Virus record (IMG/VR): IMGVR_UViG_3300005531_000247
Location: 1-27,943 of that record
Direction: 5' to 3' (one strand)
DNA: 27,943 nucleotides
DNA from: a virus
Shown: positions 1 to 6,780 of the stretch, piece after piece
Numbering within the stretch: the stretch's first letter is position 1
Layout: every line of letters begins with the position of its first letter
Made by a program: the position numbers and the translations under genes
Notes under the pieces: model-generated
The model's input: only the letters and a program-made list of their open reading frames with translations
What the model was told of the DNA's origin: nothing
The model's database searches: none

Positions 1-1233
1 TCACCGGCAGCTCCATCCTAAAACCGTTCCGGGATGGAGCACAATGAAATGGCAGCGAACGGCCAACAGTGTCTTAACTGGTTGTCTCACGAAACGGGGC
101 AGGCGCATAGAGAGGGGCGCCCCCGCTTGGAGCATCATCGCGGCCGCTGAGTGGCGGAGTAGATGGGCACCGCGCGCAGGCGCATCATCGATGCCGGCGC
201 GGACCAAAGCCCGACGAACGATCTTGCCAACTGCGTTCCAACGAAAAAACGGGCGGCACGGTGCTTTCGCACGCAAGAAGACCTTTGTGATGGGGACATC
301 AGGGCGCGCCTCAGTCATGTATCTCAATAGTGCATCGCCGACGTCCTGCGGCAAAGGGAGCGTCGCCTCTCGGCGCCCCTTTCCACAAACGCGCAGCGTT
401 CCATGCTGCCAGTCGATGTCTTCGATGCGCAGCATATTAACGTCTCCCGCTCGAAGGCCAAGCCGTGCGAGCAGGAGCAGGATCGCCCGGTCGCGAATGC
501 CAGCCGGGGTTGTCGTGTCGCACGAGTTGATCAACTGTTCTACTTTCTTTGCGGGAAGGAATTTGGGGATGTTCGAATACTTCGAGTGGCACACGCTTGG
601 CACGGCCTGAACCAACGATGGCGGGCATTGACCTTGTGTGATCAAAAACCGCAAATAGGACCGCAACGCGGTCACATAATGCTTCACATCGACGGAACTC
701 CTGCGCTGGGACTCGGCGATGATCACACCGCGCACTCGCGCGGCATCATATTTGCGAGGATCGGGGCCGAGCAGAGGCAGAAGCTGCTTCATAACGTGGC
801 GGTATCCGGGGATGGTTCCTTCTGATACTCCTCGGTGCTGCCTCAGCCAATCCAGATAGATGTGAAGGTGGTCATCATCGGGTGGAGGCGCCGGCAAGTG
901 AATGACCTGGGCTTGCTCCAGAAAACGGACGAACTTCCGAGCACCAGCAATCGAAGGCGCACTTATAATCTGGGACGCTCGGTATCCCGGGCACTTGCAT
1001 CGATGCGCTGCAAACTTTTTGATCACGTCGTCATTGACCTCAGCGACCGCGATATTGGCCTGATTGAGCCAGTAGCAGAAATGCCTGGCAATATGCCCGA
1101 AATAGCCGAGCGTGCGCTCCGGGTAGCCCTGAGATTCGAGATGTTTGAAATACGATTCACACAGAGGCCGCAACGCGCCGGGATCGAGGACCCACCGCTT
1201 CGGCCGCACCACTACAGACGTTGAAGTAGACAT
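1..1233 (-). CDS. Tyrosine recombinase/integrase, C-terminus lost
   Basis: Site-specific tyrosine recombinase that would cut and rejoin DNA through a covalent 3'-phosphotyrosine. The ATG at 1233 is preferred over 1266 because a GGAG lies 7 bases upstream; it gives 410 residues. An N-terminal SAM-like core-binding domain fills roughly residues 20-220. The catalytic domain shows the first Arg in LGLRAGD (about residue 261), Lys in CGKGR (about 285) and HLLR (about 357-360). After GAPLSM (about residue 376) the last 34 residues no longer resemble the family. The second His/Trp and the nucleophilic Tyr are absent, so the protein should be inactive. It is transcribed away from the phage genes. An HRCKCP segment near residue 80 recalls stand-alone or trio recombinases rather than classic phage integrases, so it may belong to a separate element. 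Family sure; ownership unsure. Confidence 0.82.
   Translation of the reverse strand: MSTSTSVVVRPKRWVLDPGALRPLCESYFKHLESQGYPERTLGYFGHIARHFCYWLNQANIAVAEVNDDVIKKFAAHRCKCPGYRASQIISAPSIAGARKFVRFLEQAQVIHLPAPPPDDDHLHIYLDWLRQHRGVSEGTIPGYRHVMKQLLPLLGPDPRKYDAARVRGVIIAESQRRSSVDVKHYVTALRSYLRFLITQGQCPPSLVQAVPSVCHSKYSNIPKFLPAKKVEQLINSCDTTTPAGIRDRAILLLLARLGLRAGDVNMLRIEDIDWQHGTLRVCGKGRREATLPLPQDVGDALLRYMTEARPDVPITKVFLRAKAPCRPFFRWNAVGKIVRRALVRAGIDDAPARGAHLLRHSAAAMMLQAGAPLSMRLPRFVRQPVKTLLAVRCHFIVLHPGTVLGWSCR
10..40. repeat. 9-bp inverted repeat in the integrase 3' end
   Basis: GCTCCATCC at 10-18 is repeated inverted as GGATGGAGC at 32-40, with a 13-base spacer. It lies in the part of the integrase reading frame that has lost family similarity. 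There is no T-run, so it is a poor terminator. It could be part of the end of an insertion sequence or a recombination site. Confidence 0.5.
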
Positions 1234-1246
1234 GAAGATTCTCCAT

Positions 1247-1265
1247 TGATGCCAGGTAGGCATCA
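1247..1265. promoter_or_regulatory. 7-bp palindrome upstream of the integrase start
   Basis: TGATGCC, 5-base spacer AGGTA, GGCATCA: a perfect inverted repeat 13 bases upstream of the chosen integrase ATG. The position suits an operator for an autoregulator or excisionase-like protein, or a small mRNA hairpin near the ribosome binding site. No convincing -35/-10 pair was found, so the function is inferred only from position and symmetry. Confidence 0.35.
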
Positions 1266-1363
1266 TGGATATCGAATCATCATGCAGTGTCTGGATTATG
1301 CAAAGTGCGACTCACCGTTTTTGGCTGCTACCGGCTGGCGGAACCCGCCGACTCCACATAATC

Positions 1364-1495
1364 ATGGCCTCCGCATACTACGTGGTTATCAGCGAAACAG
1401 CGCTGAATCGGATCATCCGGGAACTGCGCTTGGCAAGCGCCGAGCGGCCGGAATCCGAATACCTTGTCGCGCGGCCGGAACATTCGTCTCGATAA
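1364..1495 (+). CDS. Possible 43-residue protein
   Basis: A short open frame starting MASAYYVV, with a helical Glu/Arg-rich middle (ALNRIIRELRLASAE). No ribosome binding site precedes the ATG, but it points the same way as the genes that follow and ends 60 bases before the next one. It lies in the 320-base gap between the integrase start and the first confident phage gene. An earlier in-frame ATG at 1265 would give 76 residues but lacks a ribosome site too. No family is recognised; it may be chance. Confidence 0.3.
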   Translation: MASAYYVVISETALNRIIRELRLASAERPESEYLVARPEHSSR

Positions 1496-1497
1496 CA

Positions 1498-1513
1498 CCG
1501 GCCTTGCGGCCGG
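1498..1513 (+). other. Short GC hairpin before the first phage gene
   Basis: CCGGCC, TTGC loop, GGCCGG: a perfect 6-bp stem just after the stop of the small frame ending at 1495 and 43 bases before the ATG at 1556. It is not followed by a T-run, so intrinsic termination is unlikely. A leader hairpin or mRNA-end stabiliser is possible. Confidence 0.35.
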
Positions 1514-1555
1514 CCAATAAGGCCCATTCCCAGACAACAGAAAGGACAAAATCGC

Positions 1556-1912
1556 ATGATTACGTTGCAGAAGGCTGAGCACGCTATCGCCAGCGTCGCT
1601 CATGACATCGTGAAGATCGCGCGGGCCGTCGTACCCGTGCTCCAGAAAGTGCAGGGCGAGGAATCGACCGTCGAAGCGTTGACTTCGCTCGTCGATCCTA
1701 ATGCCGTCAACATCGAGCGCGCAGCGTTCGCCGTATTGGGCAAGATCTGCGTGGCAATCACGGATGCCGGCAATGCGGTCGCGGCAAACGGCGTGAATCT
1801 TCAGCTCGATGCCCAGGAGGTCGGGGATCTGAAGAATATCGCGGCGTATCTCCAGACCGTCACGAAAAGCGCGGTTGCGAGCGTGCCCGCCGTTCTGTCC
1901 GCCAAGGCGTAG
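1556..1912 (+). CDS. Small helical hypothetical protein, phage operon head
   Basis: 118 residues, no family recognised. An AAAGGA element about 10 bases upstream supports the ATG. The protein is almost entirely predicted alpha-helical, with Ala/Val-rich amphipathic stretches and a conserved-looking centre (VDPNAVNIERAAFAVLGK). There is no signal peptide and no clear membrane span. It is followed after 4 bases by a small membrane protein, so the two probably share one mRNA and could act together. A lysis or membrane-associated accessory role is possible but not shown. Confidence 0.7.
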   Translation: MITLQKAEHAIASVAHDIVKIARAVVPVLQKVQGEESTVEALTSLVDPNAVNIERAAFAVLGKICVAITDAGNAVAANGVNLQLDAQEVGDLKNIAAYLQTVTKSAVASVPAVLSAKA

Positions 1913-1916
1913 GAAG

Positions 1917-2093
1917 ATGCAAAGCTTTTGCAGTCTCGTTGAGCGCGAGGCTGGCCACGTCATGGTCAGCCTCGCGCTGATCGTCCTGGGCGCTGCCCTC
2001 TGGCTTCTGAAGGTGCCGAAGGGCGAGGATCTCATACCGTTCGCGCTAGGCGTGCTCGGCAGAAGCATGATCGGCAAACAAGGGGCGGTATGA
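1917..2093 (+). CDS. 58-residue small membrane protein
   Basis: One clear hydrophobic segment (VMVSLALIVLGAALWLL, about residues 15-31) is followed by KVPKGED and a second, weaker hydrophobic patch. The ATG at 1917 has AGGA close upstream; an inner ATG at 1962 would start right at the membrane segment. Small size, one or two membrane spans and a phage setting fit a holin-like or other inner-membrane accessory protein, but the endolysin lies 24 kb away, so this is only a suggestion. Its TGA overlaps the ATG of the next mini-gene as ATGA, implying translational coupling. Confidence 0.6.
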   Translation: MQSFCSLVEREAGHVMVSLALIVLGAALWLLKVPKGEDLIPFALGVLGRSMIGKQGAV

Positions 2094-2230
2094 GATTCCG
2101 GCTGCGCATAAAGAAGAACGGCATCGAGCTCGAGCTGGAGCAGGCGAACGATTAGACCCTCGCTGGCGTTAAGGAACTGGTCCAGCACGTCATCCGGGAG
2201 ATCGCGATTCTGGAGCGGGAACCGAAGTGA
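2090..2230 (+). pseudogene. 46-codon mini-gene split by an in-frame TAG
   Basis: The first part (2090-2155) encodes 21 residues starting MRFRLRIKKNG and ends at TAG 2153-2155. The same frame then continues for 24 sense codons (TLAGVKELVQHVIREIAILE...) to TGA at 2228-2230, which overlaps the portal GTG as GTGA. The start overlaps the upstream stop as ATGA. Both junctions are typical of coupled phage genes, and the part after the TAG reads like real amphipathic helix. The simplest view is one ancestral 46-codon gene with a nonsense mutation. Amber suppression, readthrough or a base error are alternatives. Function unknown. Confidence 0.6.
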
Positions 2231-3906
2231 ACCTTCTCGATAAAGCCATAAGCGTCGTATCGCCAAGCACGGCATTGCAGCGTGTGAGGAGCCGGGTGGC
2301 ACTGGAACTGACCACGGGCTACCTGGGGCGGCACGCGCAACGCTTCCGCTATGAGGGCGCCAGTGCGGGCCGCCGCTCCAACGGCTGGTATGCCGCTTCG
2401 ACGGACGCCAACGTTGAGCTGATGGGCTCGCTCATCTGGCTTCGCAACCGCGGCCGCGAGCTCGTCCGCAACAATCCGTATGCTGCTCGGGCCATCGAAG
2501 AGTTGGCCGGCAACGTGGTCGGGACCGGAATTGTGCCGAAAGCTAAGACGGGCAACACCGGTATCGACAAAATCATCGATGATGAGTGGCCCTTCTTTGC
2601 CGAGGCCTGCGATACGCCCCAGCGCCTCGACTTCTACGGGATGCAGACGCTGACCGTCCGCACCATGGCCGAGAGCGGAGAATCCATCGTGCGGTTCCGG
2701 CCGCAGCCGGCGGATTTTGGCTTGCGGGTTCCGCTTCAGCTTCAGATGCTCGAAGCGGATTTTCTGGACCAGGCCCGCACCATGGGCCTCGTGAATGGCC
2801 ACGTGATGGAGGGCGTGCAGTTCGACGAGAAGGGCCGGCGCGTCGCGTACTGGCTCTTCAGCTATCACCCCGGCGGCGTCCTGATCTTGAATCCGCGCGG
2901 CGGAATCGTGAGCCAGCCGGTTCCGGCGGACCAGATCATGCACATCTACCGCGTGCTCCGGCCTGGCCAGGTCCGCGGCGTGCCGTGGCTCGCGCCCGTG
3001 ATGATGGCCCTCCGCGACCTTGATGATTACTGCGACGCGGAGCGCGTCCGGAAGAAGATTGAGGCCTGTGTCACCGCGTTCGTCGAGCAGCCCGAAGGTA
3101 TAGACGGCGATCCGCTGGGGCTGGCCAGCACAGATCCATCCACCGGGCTTCCGGTGGAGAATTTCGAGCCGGGAATGGTCGAGTACCTAAAGCCCGGCCA
3201 GACGGTGAAATTCAACAATCCTCCGGCGGCGGGCGGCTACCGCGAATACAAGATGACGGAGCTGCAGGGGATCATGGCAGGAATCGGCCTGCCTTACGAA
3301 CTCGGCACCGGCGATATGTCGCAGGTGAATTACTCCTCCTGGCGCGGCGGCATGCTCGGTTTCCGCAATACCGTGGAGGCCTACCGCTGGCTCACCCTCA
3401 TCCCGCTCTTCTGCATGCCCGTGTGGCGGCGCTTCATTGACACGCTGATTTTACAGGGCAAAATCCCGCAATCGATCCTGAAGGACGACAAGGTCAACCT
3501 GCGGACGGTACAGTGGACCGCGCCACGGTTTGAGTCCGTCGATCCGGTGAAGGACGCCGAGGGCGTGCTGAAGGACGTCCGCATGGGCCGCAAGACTTGG
3601 TTCGAGGCGGTGCTGGAGAACGGCTACGATCCCACGACGCAGCTTGAGCAGATTGCGCTCTTCAACAAGCTGGTGGATAAGTTCCAAATCGTTCTCGATT
3701 CCGACCCGCGCAACACCACGTTGCGCGGCCAGGCGCAGCCGGCGGCGAATGCAGATCCCGCGCTGGGCGGCAAGGCGGCGACAGCCAAATCCAAACCGGC
3801 CGCGCTCTCCCAGGAGGACCTCGGGATGGTCGGCGAATTACTGGCCGCCGGCATGTCGCGCGTGCACAACAGCTTTGAATCCACGACCCGGATCTACCGG
3901 GGATAG
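2227..3906 (+). CDS. Phage portal protein, lambda gpB type
   Basis: Forms the dodecameric ring at the capsid vertex through which DNA enters and leaves and on which the head assembles. 559 residues, the usual size for the lambda portal family. Family signatures: NPYAARAIEELAGNVVGTGI near residues 83-102, VLRPGQVRGVPWLAP near 244-258 and YSSWRGGMLGFRN near 369-381. The start is a GTG overlapping the upstream TGA as GTGA, so it depends on coupled translation. The last 60 residues are Ala/Pro/Lys-rich and probably flexible. In lambda the protease follows directly; here a ferritin-like gene sits between. Confidence 0.95.
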   Translation: MNLLDKAISVVSPSTALQRVRSRVALELTTGYLGRHAQRFRYEGASAGRRSNGWYAASTDANVELMGSLIWLRNRGRELVRNNPYAARAIEELAGNVVGTGIVPKAKTGNTGIDKIIDDEWPFFAEACDTPQRLDFYGMQTLTVRTMAESGESIVRFRPQPADFGLRVPLQLQMLEADFLDQARTMGLVNGHVMEGVQFDEKGRRVAYWLFSYHPGGVLILNPRGGIVSQPVPADQIMHIYRVLRPGQVRGVPWLAPVMMALRDLDDYCDAERVRKKIEACVTAFVEQPEGIDGDPLGLASTDPSTGLPVENFEPGMVEYLKPGQTVKFNNPPAAGGYREYKMTELQGIMAGIGLPYELGTGDMSQVNYSSWRGGMLGFRNTVEAYRWLTLIPLFCMPVWRRFIDTLILQGKIPQSILKDDKVNLRTVQWTAPRFESVDPVKDAEGVLKDVRMGRKTWFEAVLENGYDPTTQLEQIALFNKLVDKFQIVLDSDPRNTTLRGQAQPAANADPALGGKAATAKSKPAALSQEDLGMVGELLAAGMSRVHNSFESTTRIYRG

Positions 3907-3941
3907 CAGTCCACGAATCCACATCACAAGGAGAAAGTTCC

Positions 3942-4427
3942 ATGAAAGCACCGCCACAGGTATTGGCTGCGCTCCAGGAAAGCATCGATGTCGAGGCAAC
4001 CTTGGCGCTCCAATACCTTCTCGACCAGCGCGACGTGAAGCGCCTCGGCCTCGATCTTGCCGACGGCTTGAAGCAGATGCACGAGCAGTGCCAGGAGCAT
4101 CTGAAGCACCTCACGAGCCGGCTTCTGTTCCTGGAAGGCGCGCCCACAATCGCCCCCAAGCCCGCCGCCACGCACGACAGCGTCACCGAGATCCTGAACG
4201 ACGCGTTCGCGGCCGAACAGGCGGCCGTTGCACGCTTCAACGAGCTGTGCAAGGTGTGCTACGAGACCGGCGACATGTCGAACTTCCACTTCTACCAGCA
4301 CCTGGTGAAGTGGCATCGCGAGGGCGACGACAAGTTCAAAGGCCACGTGGCGTGGCTCCAGAAACAGCTCTATCAACTGAAGAAACTCGGCGAAAACGAC
4401 TTCATCGCCGTGAACGCGGCGAAATAG
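3942..4427 (+). CDS. Bacterioferritin-like (ferritin superfamily) protein
   Basis: 161 residues, close to the 158 of bacterioferritin, and alignable by eye along the whole four-helix bundle: VEATLALQY matches the helix A ligand region, LLFLEGAP the helix B end, AAEQAAVARFNEL helix C and GHVAWLQ helix D. Matches to ferroxidase positions are E18, Y25, H53, E92 and H135. The glutamates of the two ExxH motifs appear replaced by C50 and F132, and the haem Met by Gln, so iron oxidation may be weakened. A strong AAGGAG lies 8 bases before the ATG. It sits between portal and protease/capsid genes and would be expressed with virion proteins. It could be a packaged metal-binding or DNA-protecting protein, or an assembly helper. 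Family likely, function open. Confidence 0.75.
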   Translation: MKAPPQVLAALQESIDVEATLALQYLLDQRDVKRLGLDLADGLKQMHEQCQEHLKHLTSRLLFLEGAPTIAPKPAATHDSVTEILNDAFAAEQAAVARFNELCKVCYETGDMSNFHFYQHLVKWHREGDDKFKGHVAWLQKQLYQLKKLGENDFIAVNAAK

Positions 4428-4440
4428 GAGAGGCGAATCG

Positions 4441-6705
4441 ATGCCACTGCTCAAAACCGAATACCTGCACCGGGATACCGGCGCGCCGCCGCCCCCGAAT
4501 CCCAATTCGGAAGTCTTTTCCGCCGACGCCCAGGTCCTGCCGAGTACGGCCAACGCGAAGGACGGCACCATCGACGTGGTCTGGTACAGCGGCGCTTATG
4601 TCCCCCGCGTGGACCGTTCCACGGGCGAGCCGTACATGCTGAGGCTCGATATGTCCGGCTGCCGGTTCGACCGGCTCAACAACGGCGCGCCCGTCTTCGA
4701 CACGCACTTCACCGGCGACGATTTCAAATCGCTCATCGCCGGGAAGGTGGGCACGCGCGCCCAGGTGGGCGTCGTCCGCCGTGCCTGGCCCAATGGCGAT
4801 AAAGGCATGGCCACGCTGCAGTTCGATCTCGGCGACGAAGACGGCGCCGAGATGTTCCGCAAGTCCTCGGCCGGCATCCTCCAGAACTTGAGCTTCGGTA
4901 CCTTCGTGTATAAACGCGAAAAGGTCGATGCACAGGTGGAGGGATTGCCCGAAGGCAAGCCGCCGTACATCAATGACAAGGAAATCGGCATGTTCAAGGC
5001 GACCGACTGGGAGCCGTTCGAAATCTCTCCCTGCACCGTGCCCGCCGATTTCAATACGTGTTTCTTGAGCGCCCAGCCCACGGGCGAGGTCACGATCTTC
5101 GGCACGCCGGAGCCCGGCGTGATCGATGCATTACGGGCAATCAGCCCACACAAGGAGAATCCTGCCATGCCGGAAACGACGCAGGGAGCGGGCGCGGATG
5201 CCCGTCGAGTGAACGAACAGGCCCTGACCGCCGCGCGCGAAGAGGCGGTCAGGGCCGAACGGCAGCGTGTCAACGAGATTGAATCGCTGGGCGCTACCGC
5301 AACGAAATACGGGATCGACGGCGCCGTCATCAGCGAGTTCATCGCGAAGGGCGTCTCTGTCGATCAGGCCCGGAAAGAGATCTTCGATCGCCTGGCCAAA
5401 AAGGGCACGCTGAACGTCCACGGCGACGAGTTCGTCACCCGGTCCGAAGGCGGTGCATCGGTGACGCGCGATGGCCTCGAGCAGCGCCTCGCGTGCATGC
5501 AGATGGCCATGCTGCTGCGCACCGACGGGCGGTTCTTCCTGTCGCGCCGCAAGGATCATAACGGCAACGATCTCGGCGAATACCTCCGCGGCTGTGGTCC
5601 GGAGGCACAGCAGCGCGCCGAGGACATGGGGCGCGAGTACCGCCATTTCAAACTCATCGATATGGCGAAGGAATACCTCGAGCTCAGGGGCGCCCCCGTG
5701 CGCGGCATGGACGTGACGCGGATCGCAGAGTTGGCGCTCCAGGGGCCCTCGCGCGGGCCGGAGTTCTTCGCGGGCGGCGCCGAATCGACGTCGGATTTTC
5801 CGGCGATCGTGGCCAATGTCGCCAACAAGACCCTGCGCCAGAGCTATGAAGCTTACCCGCGCACCTTCCAGCCGTTCTGCCGGCAGGTCACGGCGCAGGA
5901 CTTCAAGCCCATTAACCGGGTGCTCCTGGCCGACGCTCCCGCCTTGCCCCAGTTGAACGAAAAGGGCGAGTTCACTCACATCCAGTTGACCGACAACAAC
6001 ATCAGCTACGCTCTGGCGACGTTCGGCGGCCTCGTGGCCCTGACCCGCAAGGTCATCATCAACGATGACCTCCAGGCCTTCACGCGTGTTCCGGCGGTGC
6101 TGGGCGTGGCCGCCGCGCAGCGCGAATCGAACACGGTTTGGGGCATCATCACTTCGAACCCAGCGGCGGTGTATGCGGGCGACAAAGCGTCCACCGCGCT
6201 TTTCCACGCCAATCACGCCAACCTGCTGACCGGCGCCGGGAGCAGCATCGATCCCAACGTGAATGCGACCGAAGCCGCGCTGCAGAAGGCTTACGGCCAA
6301 GCGCGCGCCGCGTTGCGGTCCCAGAAGGGTCCGCAGGGCACGCCGCTGAACCTCATTCCGCGCTTCATCGCGGTGCCGACGGCGCTTGAAATGTACATGC
6401 TCCAGCGCGTGTACCCGATCAACCTCGCGGCCTCGTCCGCCACCGCCGTGGTGCCGGAGTGGGTCCGCAGCCTGGTGCCGGTGGTCGAGCCGCGTCTCGA
6501 TGCCAACAGCACGACCGCATGGTACTTCATCGCAGACCCCGCGCAGATCGACACGATCGAGTACTGCTATCTCGAAGGCCAGCAGGGCGTGTACATCGAG
6601 ACCAAGCAGGGCTTCGAGATCGACGGCGTCGAGATCAAGGCTCGCATGGACTTCGGCGCGGCCGCCATCGATTACCGCGGCCTCCAGAAAAACGCTGGCC
6701 AATAA
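4441..6705 (+). CDS. Prohead protease-major capsid protein fusion
   Basis: 754 residues joining three usually separate jobs. Residues 1 to about 215 are an HK97-type prohead serine protease (clan SH): likely His89 in VFDTHF, Ser151 in LQNLSFG and Glu194 in WEPFEIS, followed by the usual P-A-D/N motif. Residues 243 to about 325 are Ala/Glu/Arg-rich coiled coil, as expected of a scaffold or delta domain. About 440-754 is the major capsid protein (gpT-like/HK97-fold). Such fusions are known in phages. AGGAGAGG overlaps the upstream stop and drives the first ATG. A second site before Met243 could make capsid protein alone. The protease is expected to trim the scaffold during maturation. A strong hairpin follows the stop. 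Confidence 0.9.
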   Translation: MPLLKTEYLHRDTGAPPPPNPNSEVFSADAQVLPSTANAKDGTIDVVWYSGAYVPRVDRSTGEPYMLRLDMSGCRFDRLNNGAPVFDTHFTGDDFKSLIAGKVGTRAQVGVVRRAWPNGDKGMATLQFDLGDEDGAEMFRKSSAGILQNLSFGTFVYKREKVDAQVEGLPEGKPPYINDKEIGMFKATDWEPFEISPCTVPADFNTCFLSAQPTGEVTIFGTPEPGVIDALRAISPHKENPAMPETTQGAGADARRVNEQALTAAREEAVRAERQRVNEIESLGATATKYGIDGAVISEFIAKGVSVDQARKEIFDRLAKKGTLNVHGDEFVTRSEGGASVTRDGLEQRLACMQMAMLLRTDGRFFLSRRKDHNGNDLGEYLRGCGPEAQQRAEDMGREYRHFKLIDMAKEYLELRGAPVRGMDVTRIAELALQGPSRGPEFFAGGAESTSDFPAIVANVANKTLRQSYEAYPRTFQPFCRQVTAQDFKPINRVLLADAPALPQLNEKGEFTHIQLTDNNISYALATFGGLVALTRKVIINDDLQAFTRVPAVLGVAAAQRESNTVWGIITSNPAAVYAGDKASTALFHANHANLLTGAGSSIDPNVNATEAALQKAYGQARAALRSQKGPQGTPLNLIPRFIAVPTALEMYMLQRVYPINLAASSATAVVPEWVRSLVPVVEPRLDANSTTAWYFIADPAQIDTIEYCYLEGQQGVYIETKQGFEIDGVEIKARMDFGAAAIDYRGLQKNAGQ
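5152..5169 (+). promoter_or_regulatory. Internal ribosome binding site and in-frame ATG
   Basis: AAGGAG at 5152-5157 stands 9 bases before ATG 5167-5169, which is Met243 of the protease-capsid fusion. The site sits at the end of the protease domain, where the linker reads PHKENPAMPE. Use of this start would give a 512-residue scaffold-plus-capsid protein without protease. It equally looks like the relic of an intergenic region that became coding when two genes fused. Confidence 0.6.
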
Positions 6706-6736
6706 ATCGCGGCCGACGCAGCGAAACCACAACAGA

Positions 6737-6760
6737 CCGGGGCGGCGCGAGCCGCTCCGG
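6737..6760 (+). other. 10-bp GC hairpin with GCGA loop after the capsid gene
   Basis: CCGGGGCGGC at 6737-6746 pairs with GCCGCTCCGG at 6751-6760 (one G-U pair), closed by a GCGA tetraloop of the stable GNRA class. It lies in the 75-base gap between the capsid stop and the decoration gene, 7 bases before that gene's AGGAG. No T-run follows. It could protect the 3' end of capsid mRNA or set the protein ratio. Confidence 0.6.
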
Positions 6761-6780
6761 ATCAAACAGGAGACGATTCA

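Noticed and set aside
1328-2302. 324-residue open frame on the minus strand
   Set aside because: Overlaps three plus-strand genes with ribosome sites and stop/start overlaps; sequence is low-complexity in the way of antisense frames in GC-rich DNA.
5131-6765. 544-residue minus-strand frame opposite the capsid gene
   Set aside because: Antisense shadow of the recognisable protease-capsid gene; repeated R, H, D and G from GC-rich codons and no domain.
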